A stretch of 64,000 nucleotides of DNA from Aquincola agrisoli (lineage in GTDB: Bacteria; Pseudomonadota; Gammaproteobacteria; Burkholderiales; Burkholderiaceae_C): the NCBI RefSeq assembly GCF_036621135.1, contig NZ_JAZIBG010000024.1, forward strand, positions 1 through 64,000, given 5' to 3'. Numbering within the stretch: the stretch's first letter is position 1; each line of letters opens with the position of its first letter. Under the pieces are notes generated by a model. That model searched no databases. It saw nothing but the letters and a program-made list of their open reading frames with translations, and was not told the DNA's origin. Of this stretch, positions 1-7,142 are shown piece by piece. The position numbers were made by a program, and so were the translations under genes.

Positions 1-159
1 GCGCCCAAGCTGGGCGAGCACAACCGCGAGCTGCTGCGCGAGCTCGGCGTCGACGACGGCGGCTACCGCGCGCTGGTGGAGGCCGGGGTGGTCTGCGAGC
101 CGGCCGCATCGCCGGCGCCCGCGCCGGTGGGCGCCGTCTACGCGGAGGTGGGCAAGTGA
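1..159 (+). CDS. CaiB/BaiF family CoA-transferase, C-terminal end (partial)
   Basis: The window opens inside this gene, so only the last 52 codons are present. The visible sequence APKLGEHNRELLRELGV followed by an ending rich in Ala and Pro is the usual C-terminal signature of family III CoA-transferases, in which the GEHN segment precedes a final helix. These enzymes move CoA between organic acids. The stop codon overlaps the GTG start of the next gene, a CitE-like CoA lyase, so the two probably form an acyl-CoA activation and cleavage pair. The substrate cannot be told from this fragment. Confidence 0.75.
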   Translation, partial: APKLGEHNRELLRELGVDDGGYRALVEAGVVCEPAASPAPAPVGAVYAEVGK

Positions 160-1049
160 CGGCCGCCATGCCCGTGTGGCGCTCGATGCTCTACGTGCCC
201 GTGCACGTCGAGCGCTTCGTCGCGTCGGCGCAGAAGAGCGGCGCCGACTGCATCCAGCTCGACCTCGAAGACAGCGTGCCCGATGCCCACAAGGCCGAGG
301 CGCGCACCCGGGTGGCCGCGGCCGCCCGCCTGATGAAGGCCGCCGGCGCCGACGTGGTCGTGCGCATCAACCGGCCGCTGTCGCTGGCGGTGCGCGACAT
401 CGAGGCCGCGGTGGGCCCCGACGTCGACGCCTTCTCGGTGCCCAAGGTGGACGGCGCCGGCCACCTGCGGTTGCTGGACGAGCTGGTCGGCGAGGTGGAG
501 CAGCAGAAGGGCCTGCCGGTGGGCCGCACGCGGCTGATCGCGCTGATCGAGACGGCCGCGGGCTGGCAGGACATGGCCGCGATCGCGAAGGCCAGCCCGC
601 GCCTCGTCGCGATGAACCTCGGCAGCGAGGACTTTGCGTTCGACTGCGGCATGGAGCCGCTGCCCGAGGCGCTGCTCGCACCGAAGCAGCAGCTCGTCAT
701 CGCGGCCCGCGCGGCCGGGCTGATGCCGCTGGGGCTGATCGGCAGCATGTCCGACATGGCCGACGACGAGGGCTTCCGCGCGGTGGTGCGGCGCTCCCGC
801 CAGTTCGGCTTCGTGGGTGCGAGCTGCATCCACCCGCGCCACGTGCCGGCGCTCAATGCGCTGTTCTCGGCCTCGGAGGACGAGGTGGCGCAGGCGCAGC
901 GTGTCGTGTCGGCGCTCGAGGAGGCGCGCCGCGCCGGCCGGGGCGCCGCGTCGCTCGACGGGCGCATGGTCGACGCGGCGCATGAAGTGCGCGCGCGCCG
1001 CATCCTGGACCAGGCCGCCGTCCTGCGCGCGCGCCGGCCGCCACCGTGA
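156..1049 (+). CDS. HpcH/HpaI aldolase / CitE-like CoA-ester lyase
   Basis: A 297-residue protein of the citrate-lyase beta-subunit (CitE) fold, a Mg-dependent TIM barrel that cleaves or forms C-C bonds in CoA esters such as malyl-CoA or citramalyl-CoA. Family landmarks visible are LDLED (residues 35-39), VRINRP (69-74), the metal-binding IALIET (128-133) and GSEDF (156-160). The chosen GTG start overlaps the stop of the CoA-transferase gene (GTGA); an ATG four codons downstream is an alternative. The pairing with a CoA-transferase suggests degradation of a dicarboxylic acid through a CoA ester, for example citramalate or itaconate, but the substrate is not determined by the sequence. Confidence 0.85.
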   Translation: MTAAMPVWRSMLYVPVHVERFVASAQKSGADCIQLDLEDSVPDAHKAEARTRVAAAARLMKAAGADVVVRINRPLSLAVRDIEAAVGPDVDAFSVPKVDGAGHLRLLDELVGEVEQQKGLPVGRTRLIALIETAAGWQDMAAIAKASPRLVAMNLGSEDFAFDCGMEPLPEALLAPKQQLVIAARAAGLMPLGLIGSMSDMADDEGFRAVVRRSRQFGFVGASCIHPRHVPALNALFSASEDEVAQAQRVVSALEEARRAGRGAASLDGRMVDAAHEVRARRILDQAAVLRARRPPP

Positions 1050-1060
1050 GGATCTGACCC

Positions 1061-1684
1061 ATGGATGAAGTCTTCGGCCTGTTCCCCACGCCGGTGCTGC
1101 GTGCGCCGGGCGTGCTGAACCCGCGTTTGGTGGATGGCCTGGTGCGCCACTTCAGCAGCGCCGCGCGGACCGAGAACAAGGAGTCCGGCAGCCTGTCGCA
1201 CACGGCCATGCTGAGCCCCGCCGACAGCGAGCTGCTGGTCGAGGCGGCCATGCTGATCACGCCCAAGATCGTCGACATGGGCGCGCTGCTCTTCGGGCAG
1301 CGGCTGGGCTGGTCGATCAAGGAGATGTGGGTCAACCTGCTCGATACCGGCGGCCACCAGGCGATGCACAACCACGCCAACAGCTTCGTCTCCGGCGTCG
1401 TCTACCTGACGCCCACGCACCCGGGCTCGCAGACGGTGTTCATGAAGGCGCCCGGCGGCACCGACTTCGTCTTCAAGAACGACCACGCGCAGGTCGCGCC
1501 GAATGCGTTCAATGCCGACCGCTGGGTCGGCCCCGAGCCGGCACCGGGCGACCTGGTGCTGTTCCCGAGCTACGTGATGCATGCCGTGCCGCCCAACGCC
1601 GGCGAGCGCCGCATCACGATGGCGTTCAACGCCATCCCGGGCGCGCTGGACTCCTGGGGCTACGGCATCAAGTTCAGCGCTTGA
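1061..1684 (+). CDS. Putative 2-oxoglutarate/Fe(II)-dependent oxygenase
   Basis: 207 residues resembling the TIGR02466 group of small putative 2OG-Fe(II) oxygenases. A likely facial metal triad is visible: the HNH segment around H103/H105, followed by SGVVYL, the distal H174 in YVMHAVPP, and R183/R184 positioned to hold 2-oxoglutarate. The double-stranded beta-helix ending ITMAFN is also present. It starts 11 bases after the CitE-like gene on the same strand and is probably co-transcribed with it. The substrate is unknown. It is followed at once by a copy of a 37-base structured repeat. Confidence 0.75.
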   Translation: MDEVFGLFPTPVLRAPGVLNPRLVDGLVRHFSSAARTENKESGSLSHTAMLSPADSELLVEAAMLITPKIVDMGALLFGQRLGWSIKEMWVNLLDTGGHQAMHNHANSFVSGVVYLTPTHPGSQTVFMKAPGGTDFVFKNDHAQVAPNAFNADRWVGPEPAPGDLVLFPSYVMHAVPPNAGERRITMAFNAIPGALDSWGYGIKFSA

Positions 1685-1694
1685 GGAACGGGGC

Positions 1695-1731
1695 GCCACC
1701 GGCGGCCCGGCCTGGCCGGTGCCGCGGTGGC
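1695..1731. repeat. 37-base structured intergenic repeat, copy C
   Basis: A hairpin lying 10 bases after the oxygenase stop codon. Its arms are GCCACC / GGTGGC, then GCGG / CCGC, then CCGGCC / GGCCGG at the tip. It aligns end to end with the copy at 54434-54470; differences in the outer arm are compensated on the opposite side. No T-run follows, so it is not a standard intrinsic terminator, although it may act as a transcription barrier between the convergent genes that flank it. Confidence 0.6.
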
Positions 1732-1756
1732 TGCTGGCGCTACCCCGGGGTGCGGG

Positions 1757-2878
1757 TCAGATGATCTGCTCGGCGGTCCAGCCGCCGGCCAGGGCGCGCT
1801 GGCGGATGAAGTCGGAGTCCTGCTTCATCGCGGCGATCATCACCGCCGGCGTCAGGTTGCCCGAGGTGAACTGCGCGTGGTCCGCGAAGAACGCGCTGTT
1901 CAGGCTGACCGAGGTGCCGTTGGCGCCGGTGATGGTGTATTCGATCTGGGACTCGGCCGCGCCGCTGTAGCCGCCCAGGCGCAGCAGCGAGTAGAAGGTG
2001 GCCCAGTTGATCACGCCGCCGCCGGTGCCGGTGGCGCCCGGGGGCTGCACGCGGCCGATGCTCAGCGCGCCGGTGGTCTCGTTGATCGTCGCGCGCAGGT
2101 CCTCCACGGCGGTGCACTTGATGTACGGCATGTTCTGGCGGATCGCCATCTGCCATGCGCTGCCGGGCGCGGCGGTGGCCACGTGGCCGATCGCCAGGTT
2201 GATGCCGATCAGGTTGGGGTCGATGCCCTGCATCGCATAGGCATAGGTCGACACCGTGGTGCCGATGTTGTTGCCGTGCGTGTGGGCGACGCCGCAGAGC
2301 TTGCCGTACTGGGCGTTGATGGCCGCGAGGCGGCGGTGGTTCAGCCGCACGCCGTCGAGCACCGCGGTGATCTGGTTGCCGAAGGTGTTGGCCGGGAAGG
2401 TGGCCGCGCCCGAGTTGTTGAAGCGGTACTTCTTGATGCCGTGCGCGCCGGCGACGGACAGGATCTCGTGCACGAACTGGCTCGCGATCCAGGCCGTGTT
2501 CGCCGGATCGGCGGGGGGCGCGAAGTTCACGCCGATGTGGTCGCAGATGGCGCCCGTGCTGCGGATGCCGTTGAGCATGGCCGGCAGGTGGGTGGCCACG
2601 TTGCTCGGATGCACGTGCCCGTCGTTGCGCACGGTCAGGTCCACGGCGGCATAACCCGCCGCGCGGCAGGCCTCACCGACCTTGACGCCCGTGCCGTAGG
2701 GATCGGCCACCTGCTGGGCCTGCGTGCCGACCCACTGCAGGTGGCGCGACCAGATCTGCGTCACCAGCTGCTGGGCGGGCTGTGCCTGGGCCAGGGCCTC
2801 GGTGGGGAAGGCCACTTCCTTGGCCGTGAAGGCCGTGGCGGCCGCGGCGGCGGCCGAAAGAAAACTGCGTCGTTCCAT
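1757..2878 (-). CDS. Exported sugar isomerase/epimerase-like TIM-barrel protein
   Basis: 373 residues. The N-terminus has an RRSFL pair followed by a run of alanines, which looks like a Tat signal peptide with processing near ALAQA (residues 28-32), so the protein is probably exported folded. The rest resembles xylose-isomerase-like / AP endonuclease 2 TIM barrels: HIGVNF, KYRFNNSG and GVAHTHGNNIG supply the His, Asn and acidic residues expected at strand ends. The ATG start is preceded by a GGAGACA ribosome site. It is 62 bases downstream of the PEP-CTERM gene on the same strand and may be co-transcribed. A specific reaction cannot be assigned. Confidence 0.65.
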   Translation of the reverse strand: MERRSFLSAAAAAATAFTAKEVAFPTEALAQAQPAQQLVTQIWSRHLQWVGTQAQQVADPYGTGVKVGEACRAAGYAAVDLTVRNDGHVHPSNVATHLPAMLNGIRSTGAICDHIGVNFAPPADPANTAWIASQFVHEILSVAGAHGIKKYRFNNSGAATFPANTFGNQITAVLDGVRLNHRRLAAINAQYGKLCGVAHTHGNNIGTTVSTYAYAMQGIDPNLIGINLAIGHVATAAPGSAWQMAIRQNMPYIKCTAVEDLRATINETTGALSIGRVQPPGATGTGGGVINWATFYSLLRLGGYSGAAESQIEYTITGANGTSVSLNSAFFADHAQFTSGNLTPAVMIAAMKQDSDFIRQRALAGGWTAEQII

Positions 2879-2940
2879 GGTTGTGTCTCCAGTTGGTTTT
2901 GGTTCGGGGGGCGGCCAGCACGCGGGCCGCCTGTGGCGCG

Positions 2941-3867
2941 CTACCGGGGGGCGGTGCCGGCCTGGCGGCGGCGGGCGGAGAAGCCGACGGCGGCGATGCC
3001 GGCGAGCATCAGGGCATAGGTGGAGGGCTCGGGGACGGCGGCGATGCTGCCGGCCTGGAGCATGACGGCGGAGTCCCCGAAGGAGTCGAGGCTGTCGGCG
3101 ATGCCGATGGAGATCGAGTTGACCTGCCCGACGTTGACGGGCATGGACAGGTTGAAGGCGAAGGTGAGGCCGTTGAGCTCGGTGTCGATGGCGTCGGAGA
3201 AGGCCGGGTTGTCGCGGTACAGGTTGCAGTGCGCGGAGCCGACGCAGTTGACGGACGACGCCGAGATGGGCAGCAGCGAGCCCGGCACCAGCGCGAGGTT
3301 GACGCCGTTGACGAACACGCCGAGCGCGTCGGTCGGGAAGCCGGCGCCGATCAGGCCGTTGTAGTCCTCCGAGCCGAAGACGAGGCTGAGGGTCAGCGTG
3401 GCCTGCTGGGGGATGAACTGGAACGAGAGGATGGAGGCGTTGGCCGAGCCGTCGGACGTGAGGCCGTTGAACAGGGCGTTGCCGGGGGAGGTGTTCTCGG
3501 TGAGATCGTTGCCGAAGCCGGCGGTGAAGGTGCCGGACTTGTTCGCGGAGTCGCCCGGGAACGCGGCGGAGCTGCCGATGAAGCGGGCGTCGCCGGTGGT
3601 GAGGACGACGCCGCTATCGAAGCCGATGGCAGCGCCGCCGTTGGTGAAGGTGCCGGAGGCGGAGGCGGCGCCGGTGTACTGGGCGCTGCCGGCGACGACG
3701 GACAGGCCGCTGGTGGGGCTGAGCAGCAGGTCGACGAGGGCGCTGGCCGAGGCCGGGGAGCCGTCGGCCATGGACGTCACGTTCGCTGCCGCATGGGCCG
3801 TCGCCGTGCAGGACAGGGCGATCGCCGCGCCCAGCAGGGAGGTCCGCCAGACAGGGGAGTTCTTCAC
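2941..3867 (-). CDS. PEP-CTERM protein with choice-of-anchor L domain
   Basis: 308 residues with a Sec signal peptide (hydrophobic LLGAAIALSC, cleavage near AHA|A, residue 27), a central beta-rich domain of the choice-of-anchor L type (GFDSGVVLTTG, LVFGSEDYN) and a C-terminal sorting signal: VPEPSTYALMLAGIAAVGF followed by RRR. PEP-CTERM proteins are exported and processed by exosortase EpsH/XrtA and usually belong to extracellular polysaccharide or surface matrix. No exosortase lies in this window, so processing must be supplied elsewhere. The gene sits just upstream of the exported TIM-barrel gene. Confidence 0.85.
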   Translation of the reverse strand: MKNSPVWRTSLLGAAIALSCTATAHAAANVTSMADGSPASASALVDLLLSPTSGLSVVAGSAQYTGAASASGTFTNGGAAIGFDSGVVLTTGDARFIGSSAAFPGDSANKSGTFTAGFGNDLTENTSPGNALFNGLTSDGSANASILSFQFIPQQATLTLSLVFGSEDYNGLIGAGFPTDALGVFVNGVNLALVPGSLLPISASSVNCVGSAHCNLYRDNPAFSDAIDTELNGLTFAFNLSMPVNVGQVNSISIGIADSLDSFGDSAVMLQAGSIAAVPEPSTYALMLAGIAAVGFSARRRQAGTAPR

Positions 3868-4044
3868 TGTGTCTCCTAACTCAAGTTGCTGCCGGACGCT
3901 TCATCCGGCGGTTCGTTTCGAGCGCGATGCCGGACCCGTCGCCGGGCCCGCATCGCGCCCTTCGGTCCGTTCAAAGTGCTTGAAGGGGCCCGGTGACGAT
4001 GCCATGCAGCCAACAAAGGTGCTGGGGGGTCGCCGTTTGGTGCG

Positions 4045-4064
4045 CCCACCCGTTCGCGGGTGGG
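4045..4064. other. Hairpin with UUCG loop downstream of the kinase gene
   Basis: Perfect 8-base arms CCCACCCG / CGGGTGGG with a TTCG loop on the plus strand (CGAA on the minus strand), about 85 bases past the stop of the phosphatase/kinase gene. There is no T-run on either side. The remainder of 3868-4149 shows no coding potential or recognisable site. It may mark the end of the nirC-kinase transcript. Confidence 0.4.
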
Positions 4065-4149
4065 GTGCACGGCCTCGCCCTGCCAGCCGCAGGATGCCGA
4101 GAGCCCAACAAACAAACCATCGCGTTGCGCTTTGGTTGCCGGTGCGGGG

Positions 4150-5910
4150 TCAGTGCATGCGCACCAGCCACCCCGAGAGCCCGGCCAGGAGGATGCCCAG
4201 GCCCAGCGAGACGGCTTGCCAGAAGCGCACCGGGTCGCGTTCCACCAGGGGCACCGCACGCTCGTGGCGGTAGCGCGGCCCCGGCGCACGCAGGTCGTGC
4301 AGCAGCTCCGACACGGCTTCCTGCCGCTTCGACGGTTCCGGCTGCAGCGCCCGGCGCAGCACGGCCTCGAGCCACGGCGGCAGGTCGGGCCGGTGGTGGC
4401 GCAGCGGCACCCAGCGCAGCCGGCGCAGGTCGGTGCGCGAGCGCAGCTGCGCGACCTGCAGGCCGTAGGGCAGGTGCCCTGTCAGCATCTGGTAGGCGAG
4501 CACGCCCATCGAAAAGAGGTCGGAGCGCTCGCTGCCGCCGTCGCCGGTGAAGTATTCGGGCGCGGCGTACTGCAGCGTGCCCTCGATGGTGTCGGCCCGC
4601 GGCTGCATGCTGCCCTCGGCCAGGCCGGCCACGTGCACCGCGCCGAAGTCGATCAGCTTCGCGGTGCCGTGCCGGTCGATCATCACGTTCTCGGGCCGCA
4701 GGTCCTGGTGCAGCATCTCGCGGCCGTGCAGCGCCTGCACGCCGCGGCCGATCTGCTCGACCAGTCCGCGCACCTCGTCGAGGCCGGGCCGCGGGTGGTC
4801 GGTCATCCACTGCGCCAGCGTCTGGCCTTCGACGTACTCCATCGCGACGTACAGGTGCGTGCGGGGCCGGCCGGGGTCGAACGGCCGTGCGAGGTGCGGG
4901 CTCGCGACGCGCTGCGCGACCCAGTCCTCCAGCAGGAAGCGGTCGAGCGCGGCCGCGTCGTCGCGCAGCGCCACGGCCGGCGTCTTCAGCGCGACCGGCG
5001 TGCCGCTGGCATCGTCGATCGCCAGGTGCACGTGGCTGCGGGCGCTGGTGTGCAGCGGCCGCACGATCGTGAAGCCCTCGAAGCGCTGGCGTGGCGCCAG
5101 CGGGGGCGGCAGGGGCAGGGCGTCGGCGAGGGACGGGGCGTGCGCACCGGGCAGCGCGTCGATGCGCACGAGCTGCACCGTCGCGTCGTCGTCGCTGCAA
5201 GCAGCGTGCGCCGCGGCCGTGAGCGCCTCGGCCGCGGCATCGAGGTCGTCGCCGTGGCGGGCGAGGGCGGCATGCACCGCGGCGGCGTCGAGGTGCGCAT
5301 GGGCGCCGTCGGTCGCCAGCAGGTACACCTCGCCGGCTTCCAGCGGCCAGCGCCGGTAGTCGATCTCGACACGCGGGCCCGCGCCCAGCGCGCGCGCCAG
5401 CCAGTGGCCGCCTTCGGGCGCCGGCACGCGGTGGTCATCGGTGAGCGGCTCCAGCGCACGCGGATGCAGCCGGCACACGCGTGCATCGCCCACGTGCAGC
5501 AGGTGCGCGTCGCGTCCCTTCAGCACCAGCGCGCTGAAGGTGCAGACGTGGCCGCGGTCCTTGTCGAAGCGGGCGTCGCCGTGCATCGTCTGCGCATGCA
5601 GCCAGCCGTTGGTGGCGGCCAGCACGCGCTCGGCCGCGCGGCGCACCGTCCAGCTCTCGGCGGTGGCGTAGTAGTCGTCGAGGAAGCCGCGCACCGCGGC
5701 CGCGCTCGCGACGTGGCCGACGGCGCTGGTGCCGACGCCGTCGGCCAGCGCCACGGCGATGCCCTTGCGCGAGCGCAGCGGCTCGGGCGGCAGCACCGCC
5801 CCGTGGAAGTCCTGGTTGACCGCCTTGCCCCGCCCGGCCCGCGAATGCTGGCCGACCGTGACCGAGAGACCATGTACTGCAGCCATCGTCGCGCGGTAAG
5901 AGCTGGACAT
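4150..5910 (-). CDS. Bifunctional PP2C phosphatase / Ser-Thr protein kinase
   Basis: 586 residues with two catalytic domains. Residues 15-250 are a PP2C-type phosphatase: NQD (32-34), ADGVG (56-60), HVGDAR (139-144), ATDG (199-202) and SDDDAT (239-244), which provide the metal-binding aspartates. Residues 278-545 are a Hanks-type kinase: lysine K309 in VALK, HQD (401-403, instead of the usual HRD), N408, DFG (421-423), APE (450-452). A single membrane helix (about 563-582) ends the protein, so the catalytic part is cytoplasmic. It follows nirC by 85 bases on the same strand. Such fusions are found beside nitrate/nitrite assimilation genes in many proteobacteria, but their target proteins are not established. 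Confidence 0.88.
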   Translation of the reverse strand: MSSSYRATMAAVHGLSVTVGQHSRAGRGKAVNQDFHGAVLPPEPLRSRKGIAVALADGVGTSAVGHVASAAAVRGFLDDYYATAESWTVRRAAERVLAATNGWLHAQTMHGDARFDKDRGHVCTFSALVLKGRDAHLLHVGDARVCRLHPRALEPLTDDHRVPAPEGGHWLARALGAGPRVEIDYRRWPLEAGEVYLLATDGAHAHLDAAAVHAALARHGDDLDAAAEALTAAAHAACSDDDATVQLVRIDALPGAHAPSLADALPLPPPLAPRQRFEGFTIVRPLHTSARSHVHLAIDDASGTPVALKTPAVALRDDAAALDRFLLEDWVAQRVASPHLARPFDPGRPRTHLYVAMEYVEGQTLAQWMTDHPRPGLDEVRGLVEQIGRGVQALHGREMLHQDLRPENVMIDRHGTAKLIDFGAVHVAGLAEGSMQPRADTIEGTLQYAAPEYFTGDGGSERSDLFSMGVLAYQMLTGHLPYGLQVAQLRSRTDLRRLRWVPLRHHRPDLPPWLEAVLRRALQPEPSKRQEAVSELLHDLRAPGPRYRHERAVPLVERDPVRFWQAVSLGLGILLAGLSGWLVRMH

Positions 5911-5933
5911 CAGAGGAGTGGATTGCGCAAGCT

Positions 5934-6008
5934 CCCGCCACGGAACCGGCTTTGCCGGTCCGTCGGCGGGCGGCCCCCTCGGGGGGTAGCGAGCGTCAGC
6001 GAGCTTGG
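5934..6008 (-). repeat. 37-base structured repeat, copy A, with flanking hairpin
   Basis: On the minus strand the core hairpin (5934-5970) has outer arms CCCGCC / GGCGGG, then ACGG / CCGT, and a tip CCGGC-AAA-GCCGG. It is exactly 37 bases like the copies at 1695 and 54434. Next to it is a second short palindrome of C and G runs around 5974-5986 and duplicated AGCGAGC motifs (5988-6003). The stop codon of nirC (5996-5998) lies inside the flanking part, so the element forms the last codons of nirC. It fills the nirC-kinase spacer. Confidence 0.6.
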
Positions 6009-6826
6009 GGGCTCACGTTCGCCAGCCGTTTGGGCGCGGTCTTGTAGTGCGTTGAGTACAGCGTCGCGCCGACGAAGGTGAGCCCGCCGACGAGGTTGCC
6101 CAGCACCGTCGGGATCTCGTTCCAGAGCATGTAGTCCATGAACGTGAACTGGCCGCCGAGCATCAGGCCCGACGGGAACAGGTACATGTTGACGATGCTG
6201 TGCTCGAAGCCCATGTAGAAGAACACGAGGATCGGCATCCACATCGCGATGACCTTGCCCGAGACGCTGGTGGACATCATTGCGGCGACGACGCCGGTGG
6301 AGACCATCCAGTTGCACATCACCGCGCGCACGAAGAGCGTGAGCAGGCCGGCCGCGCCGTGCGAGGCATAGCCCAGCGTGCGGCCTTCGCCGATGTGGCC
6401 GATCTTCTGGCCGATGGCGTTCGGCGCCTCGGTGAAGCCGTTGGTGAAGATGATGGCCATGAACACCGCCACGGTCAGCGCGCCGGCGAAGTTGCCGAGG
6501 AAGACGAGCGTCCAGTTGCGCATCACGCCGCCCCAGGTGGCCCCGGGGCGCTTGTCGAGCACGGCCAGCGGCGCGAGCGTGAACACGCCGGTCAGCAGGT
6601 CGAAGCCCAGCAGGTACAGCAGGCAGAAGCCGACCGGGAACAGCAGCGCGCCGATCAGCGGGTTGCCGGTGTTCACGCTGACCGACACCGCGAAGGCGGC
6701 GGCCAGCGCCAGGATGGCGCCGGCCATGTAGGCTCGGATCAGCGTGTCGCGGGTCGACATCAGCAGCTTCGATTCGCCGGCGTCGACCATCTTGGTGACG
6801 AACTCGGCAGGGGCGAGGTAGGCCAT
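5996..6826 (-). CDS. nirC: Formate/nitrite transporter family channel (NirC-like)
   Basis: 276 residues with six hydrophobic membrane segments and FNT-family features such as NTGNPLIGALLFPVGF and FEHSIVNMYLFPSG, the latter holding the conserved pore region histidine. FNT proteins form pentameric inner-membrane channels for formate or nitrite. The position beside nirBD and a nitrate-sensing antiterminator argues for nitrite. The frame stays open upstream, but the start MAYLAPAEF at 6826 is chosen because an AGAAGGA ribosome site precedes it, and because the upstream frame runs through the leader terminator. The next gene is the phosphatase/kinase fusion. Expression is probably set by the sigma-54 promoter and antitermination leader described separately. 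Confidence 0.85.
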   Translation of the reverse strand: MAYLAPAEFVTKMVDAGESKLLMSTRDTLIRAYMAGAILALAAAFAVSVSVNTGNPLIGALLFPVGFCLLYLLGFDLLTGVFTLAPLAVLDKRPGATWGGVMRNWTLVFLGNFAGALTVAVFMAIIFTNGFTEAPNAIGQKIGHIGEGRTLGYASHGAAGLLTLFVRAVMCNWMVSTGVVAAMMSTSVSGKVIAMWMPILVFFYMGFEHSIVNMYLFPSGLMLGGQFTFMDYMLWNEIPTVLGNLVGGLTFVGATLYSTHYKTAPKRLANVSPQAR

Positions 6827-6860
6827 CGGGGTTCCTTCTGGAGCGGCAAAGGCAGGGCGG

Positions 6861-6922
6861 AAAAACAAAAACGGCGTCCGTCGCCTCGCACCTGCTGGGC
6901 AGGTGGAGGCAACGGACGCCGT
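6861..6922 (-). terminator. Leader terminator upstream of nirC
   Basis: On the minus strand, 11-base perfect arms ACGGCGTCCGT / ACGGACGCCGT enclose further paired segments (GCCTC / GAGGC and CACCTGC / GCAGGTG around a CCA loop) and are followed by TTTTTGTTTTT. This is an unusually strong intrinsic terminator placed 35 bases before the nirC start, between promoter and gene. That position only makes sense as attenuation in an untranslated leader. An alternative hairpin (6912-6929) would use the whole 5' arm. Confidence 0.88.
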
Positions 6923-6929
6923 CATCCGT
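6912..6929 (-). promoter_or_regulatory. Antiterminator hairpin with six-base loop (ANTAR target, P2)
   Basis: On the minus strand ACGGAT-GACGGC-GTCCGT folds into a six-pair stem (last pair U-G) with a hexanucleotide loop having G at position 4. It uses exactly the 5' arm of the leader terminator, so the two structures exclude each other. ANTAR proteins such as NasR are known to bind paired hairpins with six-base loops and prevent termination in this way. A second hairpin with the same loop type lies at 6971-6986. Confidence 0.6.
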
Positions 6930-6970
6930 GGGGCCGGGGCGCCGCTCGCGGGAGCGGGCTGCTGGCCGGC

Positions 6971-6986
6971 GAGCCGTCGTCAGCTC
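6971..6986 (-). promoter_or_regulatory. First leader hairpin with six-base loop (P1)
   Basis: On the minus strand GAGCT-GACGAC-GGCTC forms a five-pair stem closed by U-G with loop GACGAC, right after the predicted transcript start near 6989. Another simple hairpin, CCGCTC-CCGC-GAGCGG, lies between this and P2 at 6942-6957. The loop matches those at 6912-6929 and in the nirB leader at 11605-11622. Confidence 0.5.
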
Positions 6987-6999
6987 GAAGCACCGGATC

Positions 7000-7015
7000 A
7001 GCACGATCCATGCCA
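7000..7015 (-). promoter_or_regulatory. Sigma-54 promoter for nirC-kinase
   Basis: On the minus strand TGGCATGGATCGTGCT matches the sigma-54 (RpoN) consensus TGGCAC-N5-TTGCA with GG and GC separated by exactly 10 bases. The only notable deviation is GTGC in place of TTGC. The start of transcription would be near 6989, giving a leader of about 160 bases before nirC. Nitrogen-assimilation operons are commonly driven by sigma-54 and NtrC. No convincing NtrC site was seen between this promoter and the nasR-like gene. Confidence 0.55.
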
Positions 7016-7142
7016 TGCGCCTGGCGCTCGATACGCCCCGGGCCCTGTGCTTTCGGCACCAAAAGCCTGCGCCCGGCTGGCGCCCCGCGAGGTGCGCGAC
7101 CCGCGGCGGTGCGCGGACGCGCCGCTTCGCGGTGCGGGCCGG

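Noticed and set aside
4060..6081. A 673-codon open frame opposite the phosphatase/kinase gene
   Set aside because: The minus-strand gene has all PP2C and kinase motifs; the plus-strand frame has none.
7040..7065. GTGC-N5-GCAC repeat upstream of the nirC sigma-54 promoter, considered as an NtrC site
   Set aside because: Half-site order is again inverted and the spacing does not fit.
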